Of a DNA stretch of 64,000 nt, positions 14,512 through 29,573 are shown in pieces. A program made the position numbers and the translations under genes. The stretch is taken from the NCBI RefSeq assembly GCF_018691265.1, contig NW_024881295.1:20884243-20948242 (forward strand), read 5' to 3'. This stretch comes from Tyto alba. Taxonomy: Eukaryota > Chordata > Aves > Strigiformes > Tytonidae. Every line of letters starts with the position of its first letter. Position 1 is the stretch's first letter. The notes under the pieces are model-generated. The model had not been told where the DNA came from. It worked only from the letters and a program-made list of their open reading frames with translations, and did no database searches.

Positions 14512-14537
14512 GGGGGGGGGGGGGGGGGGGGGGGGGG
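14512..14537. repeat. Poly-G run (G26)
   Basis: Twenty-six consecutive G residues follow ATATTTAA. Such a run can form a G-quadruplex and is a usual site of length error in sequencing. The TMEM178B transcript would carry it as poly-C. Confidence 0.92.
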
Positions 14538-16310
<1,773 letters not shown>

Positions 16311-17235
16311 ATGCAACATGTCCTCCCAGCTGCAGACCAGATGGGCTTAACAACCAAAAGCAAAGGCTAGGAGCAAAGCAATCGCTATCATCAGTCCACT
16401 GTGACAACCAGTGCTACCTTTGGCCTCTGACAAGCACAACCTACACGTAGGGTAAGCTCACATCCAAGCTTACAATACATTAAAGGCCCTGAAGTAGCTG
16501 CCAGGGTGTCTGCATTCACCATCAGAGATATATGTGGCGAATCACCTCTTCTTTAAATTTCTTTTCTGTGAACCATGAGAGCTAGTAGCAGGCATACCAG
16601 CATTTACTGTGTAGAAACTGTAAATTCACGTCTTAGCTTATCATGCAGTAATGTGTCTCAGTGCCCATACTGCAAGAGATACACAGAGCAAACATCTTTG
16701 ATCTTTCCTTCAGTAATAAAAAACAGCACAGGAAAAATAGTCTATAGATATAGATAGTGAACAATTTTCCTGACCATCTTCCAACCCACGGCCAGGAAGA
16801 AAGACAAGCAGAAGGACACATGACAGGCTCTGGTATGTCTCTTGAAGGTACCCAGACACTTTCATAGCAGGCTCAGAAACAGAATTTACTGGCACCTCTG
16901 AATAATGAACCTCAGATGGCAACATGAATGGCTGAAATGGGCAATTTTTTTTTCCCCCTCTAGTCAGGATTTCATCTATGATCCATGAAAAAAAGCACAA
17001 CGTGCTGCGTCTGTTTGTCTTCTGGTCACATTATTACATTCTCGTTTTACAGCCACTTTCTATCCTCTACAATAATCACACCTCCAGGCCCTGACCTCCT
17101 GGCATCTCTCTGCATAGTTAGTGTCCTTAGTGGAATAGGTCTGGCATAGCCTGATGCTTTCCATGAATTATAGCCTAGCCAAATTTCACACCTGATCAGA
17201 AACCTGTGATAATGCAACCATTCCTGCATTGATGA
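16311..17235. other. Intronic stretch between exon acceptor and solo LTR
   Basis: No recognised feature. The open frames (for example 16575-16757 plus and 16710-17000 minus) have no family motifs. Confidence 0.55.
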
Positions 17236-17240
17236 AAAAG

Positions 17241-17788
17241 TGTCCTGGTTTTGGCTGAAATAAAGTTAATTTTCTCTAGTAGCTGGTACAGTGCTGTGTT
17301 TTGGATTTAGGATGAGAGTAATGTTAGTAACGCACCGATGTTTTAGTTGTTGCTGAGCAGGGCTCACATGAAGTCAAGGACTTTTCAGCTTCTCATGCTG
17401 CCCTGTCAGCAGAGGCTGGGGGTGCACGAGGAGCCGGGAGGGGACACAGCCAGGACAGCTGACCCAAACAAGCCAAAGGGATATTCCATAGCGTATGATG
17501 TTATATCCAGTATATGGACTGGGTGGAGTTGACTGGGGGGCACCACAGCCCAGGGACCGGATAGGCGTCAGGGGTGAGCAACTGCATTATGCATCACTTG
17601 TTCTGTACATTCTATTATTATTTTCCCTTCCTTCTCTGTCCTATTAAACTCTCTTTATCCCAACCCATGAGTTTTACTTTTCTTTTTTCCCCTGCTATTC
17701 TCTTCCCCCATCCCACTGAGGGGGGTGTGGAGGGGTTGGCCAAGTGATTCTGTGGTGCTTAGTTGCCAGCTGGGGTTAAACCACAGCA
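17241..17788 (+). mobile_element. Solo LTR of an avian endogenous retrovirus, plus orientation
   Basis: It begins TGTCCTGGTTTTGGCTG and ends GGGGTTAAACCACAGCA, the typical ends of an abundant avian LTR group. Internal landmarks are in the expected order: AGTAGCTGGTACAGTGCTGTG, GTCAAGGACTTTTCAGCTT, GATATTCCATA, a decayed TATA box (CCAGTATATGGACTGGG near 17510), CTATTAAACTCT as the poly-A signal region near 17641, and a C/G-rich end. The flanks AAAAG (17236-17240) and AACAG (17789-17793) look like a 5-bp target duplication with one change. No primer-binding site or gag/pol follows, so it is a solo LTR left by recombination. No coding capacity. Confidence 0.92.
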
Positions 17789-17793
17789 AACAG

Positions 17794-20700
17794 TAATGTT
17801 TCCTATATCCCTTTCGCCAGCATCATCAACTAGCACTGGTTTTATTAGACCTTCTCTCTAAATAGTCAGATTCAGCGCTTATTAAATTCACTGTTCCAAT
17901 AATATTACAGTGTTTTGGATCAGGCCTTTGATAACTAAATAGGTATCCTTAATGTGGTTGGCCACACTGTTTGCCACTAGCTACCACTGGTCAGAGAAGC
18001 AGCTATGCTGGAAATGCTTTTATGTATTAAAAATACATTAAGACAGGCACTCAGTATAATAAATTAAAGGAGGCAATGAATTATATAAATAAGAAAGAGT
18101 GCTATACAACAAGCAGCAGGTAGAGAACATTTACTGTCAGCCTGAACTGAAAAGGCAGAGCCACTAGACTTATATCAACAGCTCCAATGAGTTAAAAATG
18201 CTGTTATTCCACCAGAAATACAGGCTTCTGCCTCAGGTTGTAAAATATTACTCGGCATTAACTTCGATCATACACCATGAATTCACAGCATGAATAAGGA
18301 AACCCAAGAAACTATACTATTAGTTACATCAGTGTCTTCCAAAGTTAGTGCAACAGTAACATTTGAGGTCCTCATTGTTTGCTCCTCTTAAGCATTCTTC
18401 ACATTCTGCCTCTGACAGCAATTAGATTAGACAAAGCCAAATATTATAGGGGAAAAAGGCAAAATATTTACATATGCATCCGCCTGCCCTGACAGCGTGA
18501 TGGGCTTCTGTGTGAGTCTGCACCATCTGGGCACCAAATGTACGCCCAGAATTAAAGTTTCAAACCAAGAACAGTATTTTAAAAAAAGACAGCTAGTGTG
18601 CAGAGAGCTTTAAAAAAGGCCCCAAATCACAACCTTGCCTTCTTATCGGTTTTTCTATCCCCTTTTGTTCAGCTGCTTTCATGGATCAAAAGCATTGGCA
18701 AGAAAATGGAAAATGCTTATTTGTCAGAAAATAATCTCTAAGTTATCAGATACCTGCCCAGAGCAGAGATTTATGTAGAATACCAGACGAGGACACAGAG
18801 CCAAGATTCAAAATAAAAATGTACAGAAGGAGAGAAGGAAAAAATCCTGTTTTGTTTGCTATAATTTCTGCTATAATCAGCAGAAAGCACCTCCGTTAAC
18901 AACAGAGAGGTTAATTTCTAGCAAGGTCCATCAAACTTTTTATTCCTGCTGTTAGTAGGAATGCAGAAAATGTTCACTGCCTTATCTCACCAAAGCCTAA
19001 AGCAGAGAGTTTATGGTCTGAATTCAGGTCATCACTTCACCATATATATAATTTTGGGCTTATGCTTACATCCTTATGGATTTAATGAGACTTAAGTACA
19101 TGTTTAAAGACTGTCTAGAACAAAGAGTACAACTGCAGTGGCAACAGTTCAATGGTAGCCGAAATACAGGCAGGTTTGAATGGTAAAATCCATTATCATC
19201 TCCTCTCCAGCCACAATATATTTTGACACTGTTCCCATCTCTAAATAACACGCTCTTCGCCAATAAACATCATGACTCCAACCAAGAGTTTGTAGGGACC
19301 AGAAGGTAAAGTGCTCTTCGGTGTACGTGGTGAGATATGTTCTCCTTTTTCCCCTACTTGTCTCTGAAATATCAGAGCTGGCCACTGCATGCACTCAACA
19401 GGGCTCAGCAGAGTACAGAGAATTCACTTGCTCCTGGGAATTGTCCCCAGTACTTGTCTTACACAGGGAGACAGACCCGCAGGTCAGACAGACGAGGATG
19501 CTGCTCCTGGATTTTCACCATTCTCTGAAGCATTAGGCATAGGTTCACTGCTAAAATGGATAAGCCTAATTATTTTTTTGTTACTGGGCTCCAAATGCTT
19601 CAGTTTAATCCAAGCTACTGGGCACAATAAAGGGATAAACAGGTGAAATATAATGGTCTACGATATACCAGAGATCAGCCCACACGAGTTAATGCAAGCT
19701 TTTGGCTTTAGGCTATTAAACTCTCCTGTGAACACTGAGTTTAATACACTCGGAAGGGTGTAGTTCAAAGTGTTTTGGAGCTGTCTTCTATTAGCTTCCA
19801 GCAGTTCATTTACTTCAGACTCTAGAACAGCACCAACCGCTGGAGAGAGCATGCAGCCGTCTTCATCTACACGGCCACTGCCGACAGGAGAGGCAGGCAG
19901 GACCTGAGTGGGAAACTCAGGCTTTTCATGGTCCAAACTGACAAGGTCTGCAATTGCTTGGCATTTAAACACAAGCCATTTATCTACACCTGTGAGAGCA
20001 GGTTTAGAAGTGCAACCCTGCAGAGTTAATGCATCTGCATCTGTGTATTTGGCTAGAGGTGAGAATTAGCTTTTGAAACTTAGAAGAAGGCTTTCATTTT
20101 CTGGACCTGCCAATAAATTCGGAAAAAGATGAGTTTACAGCTCTGACAGTTTCATACTTGATGATGTTTCCCTACATGTCCCACACAGAAGAGAATTAGA
20201 ATCAAGACCCCCAAGCATCCAGTTCTGGAGGCCCCTGAGAGAACAGAGGCGGTGACTGTAGCACGGATCAGAACTACTGCCCTCTTGGAAAGTCCTCTCA
20301 GAAAAGCCGTAAGAAATCCTTACCTTCAGATGAAGGAATAGCTATGTCAACTCCAGTCTTTAGAGTGGGAGGGGAAGCAAGAGTATAAAAAAAAAACAAA
20401 ACAAAACAAAACAAAAACCACCAAACAAAAAAACCCACACCAACAAAAAAAAACAGAAGACTTTGCCTTCTATATCCTCTACAGGGTAACTGCAAGTTAT
20501 GGATCAACTCCAGCCTTCAGCCTTAACTTAAAAGACCAAACGCAACTGCAGCTGAGCTCTGCACTTTGCTCCAAGAGCTGGGAGCAGTATTTATAGAGCA
20601 AACCAGTGAGCAGATTTTTTCACCTCTGCAGCTGCCATAGCAAGTTGTGTAGCTGGCCAGAAGAAACACGAAACAACCACAAAGCTGCTCCACTGACAGG

Positions 20701-23340
20701 TGCGGTACATTCCATGTTCCCCTGATCAAATGGAAATGTTTGCTGAAAATCCTAAAGGAAAGTGGCTGACATCTTCAAATAGGGTGCTAGGAAAGGGATC
20801 AGCAGGAAGATGCAACTAGAAGCATGCAGAGCAAAACTCTGCCATACCACTCTCACATAAGCACAGATGCTCAGAGGGGATTCGGCAGCTGTAGCTGTGG
20901 TTGGCAAGCCTCTGTTCCAGCAAAGTTCAGATGCCAAGTAAAATTGAGATAAAGAAACTAGAGATAGCTTCATCCAGAGCAGCTAAGTATTCATGGCATC
21001 ACACATGCCACTCTTCTTACTGATCCACTTTCCTGCTCAGCTTCCCTCCCAGATCTGTTCAACATGGCTCCATACTATCACCTTATGACATAATATTTAA
21101 TCTTCTTTCTATTACAAGGAAGCTCCTTAAAAACCGTGCTGTAGCAGGAATATCACCCGGAAACATTGTGCAATTATTTTCTATTCAATCTTCAAAACTA
21201 TCCCCGTATCCTGACGTTATTTCAGCTGCTAGTGAAACTCGGCTCCCACTGCACTACTAGGTCTGTAAACACAACCCCAGTAAAGGCCCCAACCTGTCTG
21301 GTAATTCAGGGGGCGACTGAGCCAATCTCCCACTCTGAACCAAAAGGGGTTGAGATCAATTAATGGGAAGGTCATACTGCTGGTACCCGTACTGTGTTTG
21401 TCTGGCAAGTAAACAGACAACATCTTTCAGAACTTTTGGGTCAGTGTCTTTCTTCATCACCAAAGCTCCCCCACCCCAAATGAAATAATATTTCAACACT
21501 TTCAGACTGCTTCGAGAAACAGTCTTTACCCTCGGTTAATTTAAGAAATAGAATAAAAATTCAAAATGCCACCAGGGTATTGGTCACATCACTCCTAAAA
21601 TTTGGATCTCAGAAGTGCCTGGAGGCATTTGCCCTGTGAGGTCAGCTTGACTTTTGCTTAGGTGGTTGTCAAGTTTCAGGAATTTACACTATCACTGTGA
21701 TCGTATGGTTTAGTCTTCTGCATAATACAGACCAACTCATCTGAGAGCTAGAAACAGAAAGTAGTCCTTCAGATGGTCTTTCACGAAACTGGTAATCTGT
21801 GAGAGCAATTAGGTAAGTGTCAGTAATGTCACTTCGGATGCAGACCAAGAAGACACACAGAAGAGTTACTTGCACAGGTTGTCTGACTATACTCCCCTCC
21901 TGCCAATGAGGGCTACAGGATTTCGCTTCCCCCCCTTCTCCCTCAGCTTTTAGGGCTGCAGACTACAGAACCATCCTTAAGGTACAGATTAGCCCAATTC
22001 TTGTGAATAAGTTCCCTCTGGTAGCTGGAAGACTCACAGCTACACCTAAAAATTTCCCTCACTCTCAAACTCTTTGCAGCAATCCTCGGTAAGAGCGAAC
22101 AGGAATCTCAGACCGATGCAGGGAGTCAGCAGCTCACTTGGATGAACTGTGCCGTGGCCATGCCAGACTTCACAACAAGGTAGCGCCGACATGAGTCACC
22201 TTGCTTTCTGTAACATGCAGAGGCCTGAAACCAGGTGGCACCTATTCTTCTCTTGTAGTATTTATGTTGATTTCTAAGAAGGATCCGGCAGTACAGCTAG
22301 TATTTATTGCGTTTCCTGCCAAGGCTTTTGATATGATGAGCTTCCCTGGAAAGACTGACATGGATGTTCTGAGCCTTTGCTACCTTCAGGCAGCTTTTGT
22401 TCATAGCAAGCAATTTATTCCACAGAATTCACCGGTTGTGCTAGCTCTAATTTTTACAAATCTGTTTGAGAATTACTACACAAACATTTCCTAGTAAAAG
22501 GAATCTTAGCCTCTGGCTTGCAAACTGCACTCACTACATATATTTACTATTCATTATGAGAAACTGCCTTCTGTATGAGACACTGCCTTAATCCCATGGT
22601 TTGGTTACTGTTCCCTCATTGGGTGTCTAAATCCATACCAAGCAGACAGAAAATGTAGACTGGTCACTTAGCCTGTAATTGTTTCACATTATCTTCAGAA
22701 AAATCTGTAAAGCAGAGAAAGTTTATAGTTTTTTCTTGGCATAACATTTCAATAAGGTTTCCAGGGGCTATAATTGTAGTTAGGGATATGATCAGGTTAC
22801 ACAAAACAGTTACATATGGCATATATATAATCTGTTAATGTCTTAAAAGTCTTGTCTCCCCTGGAAAAATTCACTGTTACATTGTGTTAGTATTTTATGC
22901 AGCCTCCAAGCCAGCCCTGGCCATTCAGGCTGTTGCAACTTAAGAATTATCACCTTCAGCTCTATGTGCTTCAGTGTCTTAAAGGATTTTATATGAATCA
23001 TACAAACTCATCTGGAGATATCTTAATATAGGCAAGGTTGCTGCAGCAAACATTAACTGGTCAAACTAAACCCTGGAGAAAGGTAGGAGGAGAAATTAGA
23101 TCTGCCTTGACCAGCTGCTATGACAGAATTGCTATCAGATATACTGACTAGTTAATGAATACATGATGACTAACTATCTTCTTAACAAATGCAGAAACTT
23201 CATTAGAAAGTATTGCACCACACTCAACAGGATTATTTCATTACCTCTGGAGTAATACTAACCATGAAAGTATTGGTCACATATTTGTATTAATACATAA
23301 ATGTATTAATACCAAAAATGTAGGAATATGGTTCTTCTGC
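17794..23340. other. Intronic stretch, no gene recognised
   Basis: Unique-looking AT-rich sequence. The only clear low-complexity element is the A-rich tract at 20387-20454. No exons, RNA genes or datable transposons were recognised. Confidence 0.55.
20387..20454. repeat. A-rich simple repeat, (AAAAC)n type
   Basis: About four AAAAC units followed by imperfect A-rich and C-containing units. On the other strand this reads as a GTTTT-rich tract. Confidence 0.87.
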
Positions 23341-23620
23341 ATATAATTGTAGAATTATTTATGTTAGAATGGTCTTCTAGATGTCAACTGGCCCAATCCC
23401 CTGCTCAAAGGAGGAACAGCTTCAAAGATAAAATCAAATTCAAATATAGTTGATGTTGCTCAGGGACTTGTCCAGTCAAGTTTTAAATACCTCCAAGAAT
23501 GGAGATACACAACAGCTTTGAGCACCTCTTCAAACCTCTGACCACCATCATTATGAATTTTTTCCCCTAATACCTAATCAGAATTTCCCTTGGTGCCACA
23601 TGAATATCTTGAATACAGGA
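23341..23620 (-). repeat. CR1-type LINE 3' fragment, minus orientation
   Basis: In plus-strand order the reverse complement of a CR1 3' region is seen: TAGAATTATTTATGTTAGAATGG (the end), a GTCTTCTAGATGTCAACTGG segment, GACTTGTCCAGTCAAGTTTT, TAAATACCTCCAAGAATGGAG, CCTCTTCAAACCTCTGACCACC, ATGAATTTTTTCCCCTAATACC and TAATCAGAATTTCCCTTGGTGC. These are the usual 'dispersed weak-interest spot' landmarks of avian CR1 3' ends. The copy is 5'-truncated and diverged, as most CR1 copies are. Confidence 0.85.
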
Positions 23621-26600
23621 ATACCTAAGGGTAAAGATCTAAAAATCTAGGGAGGATATGCAAATAACATCACCTTAATCCATCACCTTAATCAACATGT
23701 CTGGTGAATATTCATTAACTTCTATGCATAAATAGAAACCAATGTTCTAATTAGTGGAGCTCAAGATAGACTTTCAGCCACAGCATGGGCCAGATTTTTA
23801 AGAACAGGAGAACATATTTGTTCCTGGCTGGCTCTGGCATCCTCCTGAATTGAAGTTCAGCTTGATCTGCCAGTAAGACTTGTTGCTACCTGTCCTAGGT
23901 TAAGTGAAACAACCACGGGTACTGGTCATTGCTTGCTATGGGCTCCAAGGAAATTGGGCTGATGCCTCCCTTCAGTTGACGGGTTGGGGCTTGTGTCTTT
24001 TGTGTTTAAGACAAAGTTGCTAGCCCCTAGCTGCTACGTCTGCAGGTGTGTAGAGGTGCACTGTCAGATTCTACTCACCATTTACAGGTCTGTGTAAGAG
24101 TCAGAGCAAGGGTTGGGATATGGTCCCCTTCCCCCATTCTCAGATCCACCTAAGGGTCACAGGTTGGGAGAGACAGCAAGCGTGTCTATGGTAACACGTA
24201 GCACGTATCAGGAGTGCAGTTTTGAAAATGACCTTATCATCTCTAGTTACCACGCTTCGGTTCACAACATGACATGCTGTGGGGCCACGCCACCTAGATT
24301 CTTCACAAATAAAGCTAAACTGGGAGATAAACTAGGGAGAATTCAACTAATGATACAAGAGCAGAGCCAGTCTTAAGTAACATCCCTTCCCTGATAACAT
24401 ACGTGAAGTGAACATTAGGCCCTAAGCACCATTTTCTTCTTACAAATCCATCTCCATTGTGCCACACAACCTGCAAACGTTGATCTAACCTACGCTGCAC
24501 GCTGTGTCTCTGCAGTTAGAATCATCCTAGCAAGGACTGCCAAAGGAAATTCAGCACCGAGTGACCATAGCTCTAGGAAAGCTGCCTGGAAGGGTGCCTT
24601 ATCTACCTCGATGGTTGATCTCCAAGACTGGAGAAGCATGTGGAGCAGCCACCACGGCATGAACAGTACCGCAGCAAGCAGCACAGGTCTGCAGCCAACT
24701 TCTGTAGAGCTGCAGTCATCACTGATATGCTCACAGCAGCCACGCTCACAAATACAGGTGGGCAAACAGACTGTGTTTTGGGTTCAAAGGCCAACTTGAA
24801 AAATTGGGGATGGGAAAGGGGATACAACCAAGAAAAAAAATAAATAAACCAGAATTTCAGATCAGCTGAAGAGTTGTGTACCGCCACAAAACTGTATTCA
24901 TCACTAACTCATTTTGAGACCTCTAAAGAATAATTTGAAAAATTTAGTTCAATTGATATTCTGAAAAATGTATTTTGAGAATCCTAAAACACTGACATGT
25001 TTCTTAGTTTCATAGCATTTTTTCCAGCTAAAACCTTGAGACATATTAGATGAAGTTTCACAAGTGGTTCTGCTCCCTGGCAAGCTCTTTGCTTCAGAGA
25101 CAATTTTCTGCATGAAAACAAGTAATAATTTGCTAATATACTTACTATAGCGGTACTTACAAGCACACTAGGTACCTGTATCTTCCCTGTTGGATGAAAT
25201 GCAGAAAGCCTGCTAAGCTGCCAGTGGCAAAGGGATATTCTAATAGCCAGAAATCTACAAGATAACCAAAACTTGCTTTTTACATGTAGATGTCTCTACT
25301 GACCACCAGAAAATCTAATGAGCACAGAATTTCAGCAAAGCATATTCAGAATATAAGTTTTACCTGAAGGGAAAGCTTACTTGTATTCACCGAGTTGGCA
25401 GCCGCTGAAAGGATGAGACATTCCTAAGATAAATATTACTTTGTCCCTGAGATGGCACATACCCAGCAAATACATTAACAGAACGTACAGCTTAAAGATT
25501 TTCATTAGGAAAGTGAACAAAGGTTTTTTCAGTGACAAGCAGAACCATCCTCCTCTTTTTCCCTCCCATTTTTCTTCTACAGTTCATCTCATTTGATTTC
25601 CAAATAAAGATTCTCTTAGAGCCTCTAGCTTAGTAAAACTTGTTAGACAATGCTCAGCTGGTAAAGAAGTCTTGTAAAAACATAGCAGGGGGGATGGTTG
25701 AAAGGATCCAACATACTTTACGATCCTGTACTCCATACAGAAATGGGCTGGTATATGACAGTATGCCATTCCCATTCTTCCCAGGTCATCTGGGATGAAA
25801 ACCTGCCAGCTCACTTTCAGTACCAGTCCATTAGATCTCTAGAGATACGGAAAAAATCAGATACAAAGTGCACGTGAAATGAAAGCAATCCATGAAGCTT
25901 ATGGATCTCCAGATGCACACAACAGCTTTGTTATGTGTGGGCTGTATGGTGACCAGATTCCACGCAGGGACTTCAAATACTTCAGACTGGAACACCTACA
26001 TTTCAATTTCCACTTCTGTTTCCACTCTGAAATATCTACATTTCCTTTTCAACCACTGTGTGAGTAAAGATAGAGGTGGAGATGCGTGTGCATGCACTGA
26101 GCAGACAGCAACATTTTCAGAGTAGACAAAAAAGAAATGCCTGAACAGCTTTTGCCAGGCCTGTTCCCCACATGCTCTCTGGATATCCCAGAAAATAGCA
26201 GCTTGCTTAAGGCAACCAGCTGGCAGAAGATAAATATTCCACCCATGATAAGAAATGAATCCAAGTATGAGACCAAAAGCTGAATTTGCATTGGAAATTG
26301 ATGAGCTCACACTTTCTCTCCAGGGACCAAGGAAAGGGGGCTGGCAAGGAAGCTGGAGCAAGAGGATGGTTATGAAACACTTTTTTACTTCAGCTATTAA
26401 TAACAGTCTCCAAGCCACAGGGCACTTGAGAGGAAGAAGACATCTCCTTGCTTCTATTAATCTTTTTGTCCACCAATTTGCATTGGACTGGCCACAGGGG
26501 AGAGGGAAGCAAAGCACAAATGAAAAGTTAAGGAGGTTAAAAGGGCTGAAAAGTATCTGCTCCTACTTGTTTGGAGGCAGAAATTAAATGATCAATAAAA

Positions 26601-27379
26601 AGTCACTGAGACAGCAATTACCAGTAAAAACTCACTGATGACCCAATAGTTCATGGAATAAAGCATTATCTCAGCACTGCTGTCAAGCCAAAGAAAAAGC
26701 ACAGTAAAAGCTATGCCACAGACAGATTTCTTCTATGTGAATGTACATCAACTGATTCTCATAGTAAGATACTCGCATGAAGCTTGGTATCTACTGAATC
26801 ATCTTTGAAACTTGATCCAAAGAAATGCCTGGGAAGCAGAGTCCCACGTTACCAAGAAGATAAGGATGGGTCCACCAACACCACTAATTCCGCTGAGGAT
26901 CTGTGATCACATGCACTGAAGTCTAAGGATGCCTGTCTCCGTACCTTGGAAAGTTATGTTATATGCTGCTTTACAACATAAATGTCTCTTTCTATACACA
27001 TTTACTCCTCTTCTTAAAGTGAGAGGAGCATAAGCTCTCCTCTGTGTCCCCATACTGTTTGTTTACAGCTAGCTCCACAAATTGCTGAGCTGGAGAAAGC
27101 GCTTTGCTTTCTTGTAGCACTTCAAGTTCTTTGTAGCACTTCAACCTGGTGTTTAAATAGCAGAAATCACAATGTGACAGAGAACCATTCAGATGTTTGG
27201 CATCCCACATTAGGGAACACAAGCTGAGACCTAACACAGACTAATCTCCCAGAAGGTCCCACTTACATCCAGCACCTACAGCAGTCTCTTAAAAACAACA
27301 CTTAAATGTAAGGACTTACATGAGCTATGCAATGTATCTATATGACACTATTTTCACGTAGGTTTTGTTCCTCAAAGGT
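23621..27379. other. Intronic stretch, no gene recognised
   Basis: No recognisable exon or transposon. The 173-codon minus-strand open frame at 25996-26517 is the longest outside repeats but has no family motifs. A small imperfect repeat of TAGCACTTCAA occurs at about 27114-27150. Confidence 0.55.
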
Positions 27380-27408
27380 GGGGGGAGGTGGGGGAGTAGG
27401 GGGAGGGG
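27380..27408 (+). other. G-quadruplex motif
   Basis: Four G runs of 6, 5, 5 and 4 are separated by loops AGGT, AGTA and A. This fits a canonical intramolecular G-quadruplex. It lies on the plus strand, which is the template strand for the minus-strand TMEM178B transcript. Confidence 0.75.
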
Positions 27409-28740
27409 TGAGTTCCGCAACTGGAACATAAATCTTGGTAAAGAAAAAGAAGAGAAGGATAAAGTTTTTGGCAGGGGTGATATGTTAGGGAGTCTCAGGA
27501 ATCAAACTAAGGAGACCAATTATTAGAAGAGTAACTATATTTTCCCCTATCTTAAGAATTGGCATAAAGTCAAAAAGCATTTTGCTTATATGCGGAAGTT
27601 AAGATGTGGTTTCTGAACTCATGTGGTTACATGTAAGAGGTGAAATGGCTTGCCTTAAATCTGAGGAATTACAACACCATTAGCATGGGTCCTGTTTTGC
27701 ACATTTTGAACAAATGACAACTCTAAGAAACCACAGATTTGAAAGGATTGAAGTTCCAAAAAGACAACAAGCAGGCAACTAGTCTATCAATGAAATAAGT
27801 GAGAAAAGAATCCAGCATCAGCTTTTCAGCAAGGCTGGGTTTTTTCCCCATGAGAAGACTACAGCACGGACTGTTCTCTCAATCTACCATTCACTGAACT
27901 TGTAACCTCCTTTGGTGACAAGACAGAGGATCTCCATCCATCAAGAATTCTATCGAGACTTTAAAACTATGCAAACAGATGACTTAAAACATATTCTCTC
28001 TTCGGTGGAAAGATTCCTTTCTTAGTAAGTACGTCTTTATCTTCCGGATTCCCTAAGTTTCATTAGCTTTTTTTTATGTTGTCCCCACTCCAGTTATTTC
28101 AAATAACAGTCAGGGTAGTGCGTTTGGAAGAAAGGTATTTTCAAGACGTCACTTCATACACAAAAAAGTATTTCCCAAAGGTCTCCTGCAGTTATTAAAT
28201 GTAATGTGTAATGTAAAGCTAACAGACAAGATCATTCCTAAGCAAGCAGAGTTTCCCCTGCAAGCTCATGTCTCTTGCCCCATAAATTCTACCAGCTGAG
28301 TATCCACTCAGGTCTCACAACCTGATGGACAAAAGCTACTAAAACTAACTTGAAATAAACCTTGGCACTGTTCACTGGCAAGTAGAGACCACTAAATTCT
28401 AAAGACAGTATATATATAATGGCTCTCCGAAGTAAGGAGTCGTTTCAAGTCTGACCACGCTCTTTCCTAGTAAAGTCATTCCCAGGACAGTCCTTGTTCA
28501 AATTATTCATTAAGTGGAGAGTTGCCATCACTAAATTACAAGGATGCTCCATCTTCCTTTGTAAAGGAGTACACATTCACGGGGACGAAAGATTTCACAG
28601 TTGACTCGCCTTTCCTTGCAAGACCATTTGCTGCACTCTTGCAACAGGACTTACTATGCATGAGGGCTTGCATCAGATAAAGGCCTTAGGAAATTAAATG
28701 TTGTGTAGGTATTTAAGTAGTAGTCCTTGAGTCATTTTGA
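27409..28740. other. Intronic stretch, no gene recognised
   Basis: I see no gene, RNA gene or clear transposon here. It is ordinary AT-rich intronic sequence leading into the protein-like open stretch. Confidence 0.5.
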
Positions 28741-29064
28741 CTAAAGATACAACTAGAGGGAAAGGGAGAAGAAGATAAAGATGGTGGTAAGAAGATCAAA
28801 CAACTGTATTGTAAAATTCGAGATGAGCTAAAGCACCATTTGGACATTCTAAAACCTATGAACCAGATATTGTTAATCTCTCTGCATCTGTCTGAAGTGG
28901 TTTCTCCCTTACAGAAGGAAATGATTCTTGAAGAAGTATTTGAAATAGCAAAGATTGGTGGATGTGATCAAAAGATATTTTTCCAATTGATTGAACTGTG
29001 CCCTTACTTATCCAGTGATGAGTTTTGCAATACCATCATACACCCTTGCGTCCAGAAGGCTTAG
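28741..29064 (+). pseudogene. Unidentified protein-like open stretch, possible retrocopy fragment
   Basis: After a TGA at 28738-28740 the frame stays open for 107 codons to a TAG ending at 29064. The first in-frame ATG is only at 28858, so there is no good start for the whole stretch. The predicted text is rich in charged and leucine residues and looks like a helical domain: KKIKQLYCKIRDELKHHLDI, then LHLSEVVSPLQKEMILEEVF, EIAKIGG, and LIELCPYLSSDEF. I do not recognise the family. After the stop, further protein-like text in the same frame is cut by several TAG codons, each one change from CAG. It lies on the strand opposite to TMEM178B, has no clear splice sites, and a pure A38 tract begins 470 bp downstream, so a decayed retrocopy is possible. 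Chance is the alternative. Confidence 0.3.
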
Positions 29065-29530
29065 ACATTGAGTGACTCTTTACAAATGCTACAATAGATA
29101 ATTTTTGGTGCTAGCGTCAAGTTCTGGCTGCGCTCAAATGTACTTAAATCAACAACTTAGGGCTTGAATCTCAACATCACTGCAGACACTGCACCAGATG
29201 AGCAACACATGTTTCAGAGTGGCTGAAAATACTGAAAGAGTAAACACCTTGTATGGGGGTAGAGGGGACCAGAAACTGAGAACGGACAAACTTATCTCCA
29301 GCCCAAACCTTCCCTTTGGTTACCCCCAATACAAAACTAGGAGGGCCAGGGCTTGCCAATAGCTGCCAGCTACAGGAACATTAGTAGTGAGAAGCCCTAT
29401 TCCCAGCATGGTCTACAACTGGGGATTAAGTTGCTCTAGCCAAATCCCAAAGCACTTAGTCTCCAAGCACATTAGCTAAGATTAATGTCATTTCTTTTAA
29501 AATATGTGTAAGATGTGCCATTTAATGCAG

Positions 29531-29534
<4 letters not shown>
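29065..29534. other. Stretch between the protein-like frame and the A38 tract
   Basis: No feature recognised. If the frame upstream is a retrocopy, this would be its remaining coding and 3' untranslated part; no AATAAA is seen, only ATTAAA merging into the A tract. Confidence 0.35.

Positions 29535-29572
<38 letters not shown>
29535..29572. repeat. Poly-A run (A38)
   Basis: Thirty-eight consecutive A residues, the longest homopolymer of the window. It could be a retrocopy tail or an expanded microsatellite. Confidence 0.93.

Positions 29573-29573
<1 letters not shown>

Noticed and set aside
25996..26517. 173-codon minus-strand open frame
   Set aside because: The longest frame outside repeats and GC-rich blocks, but it has no recognisable domain, no splice context and lies in an intron. 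Probably chance.
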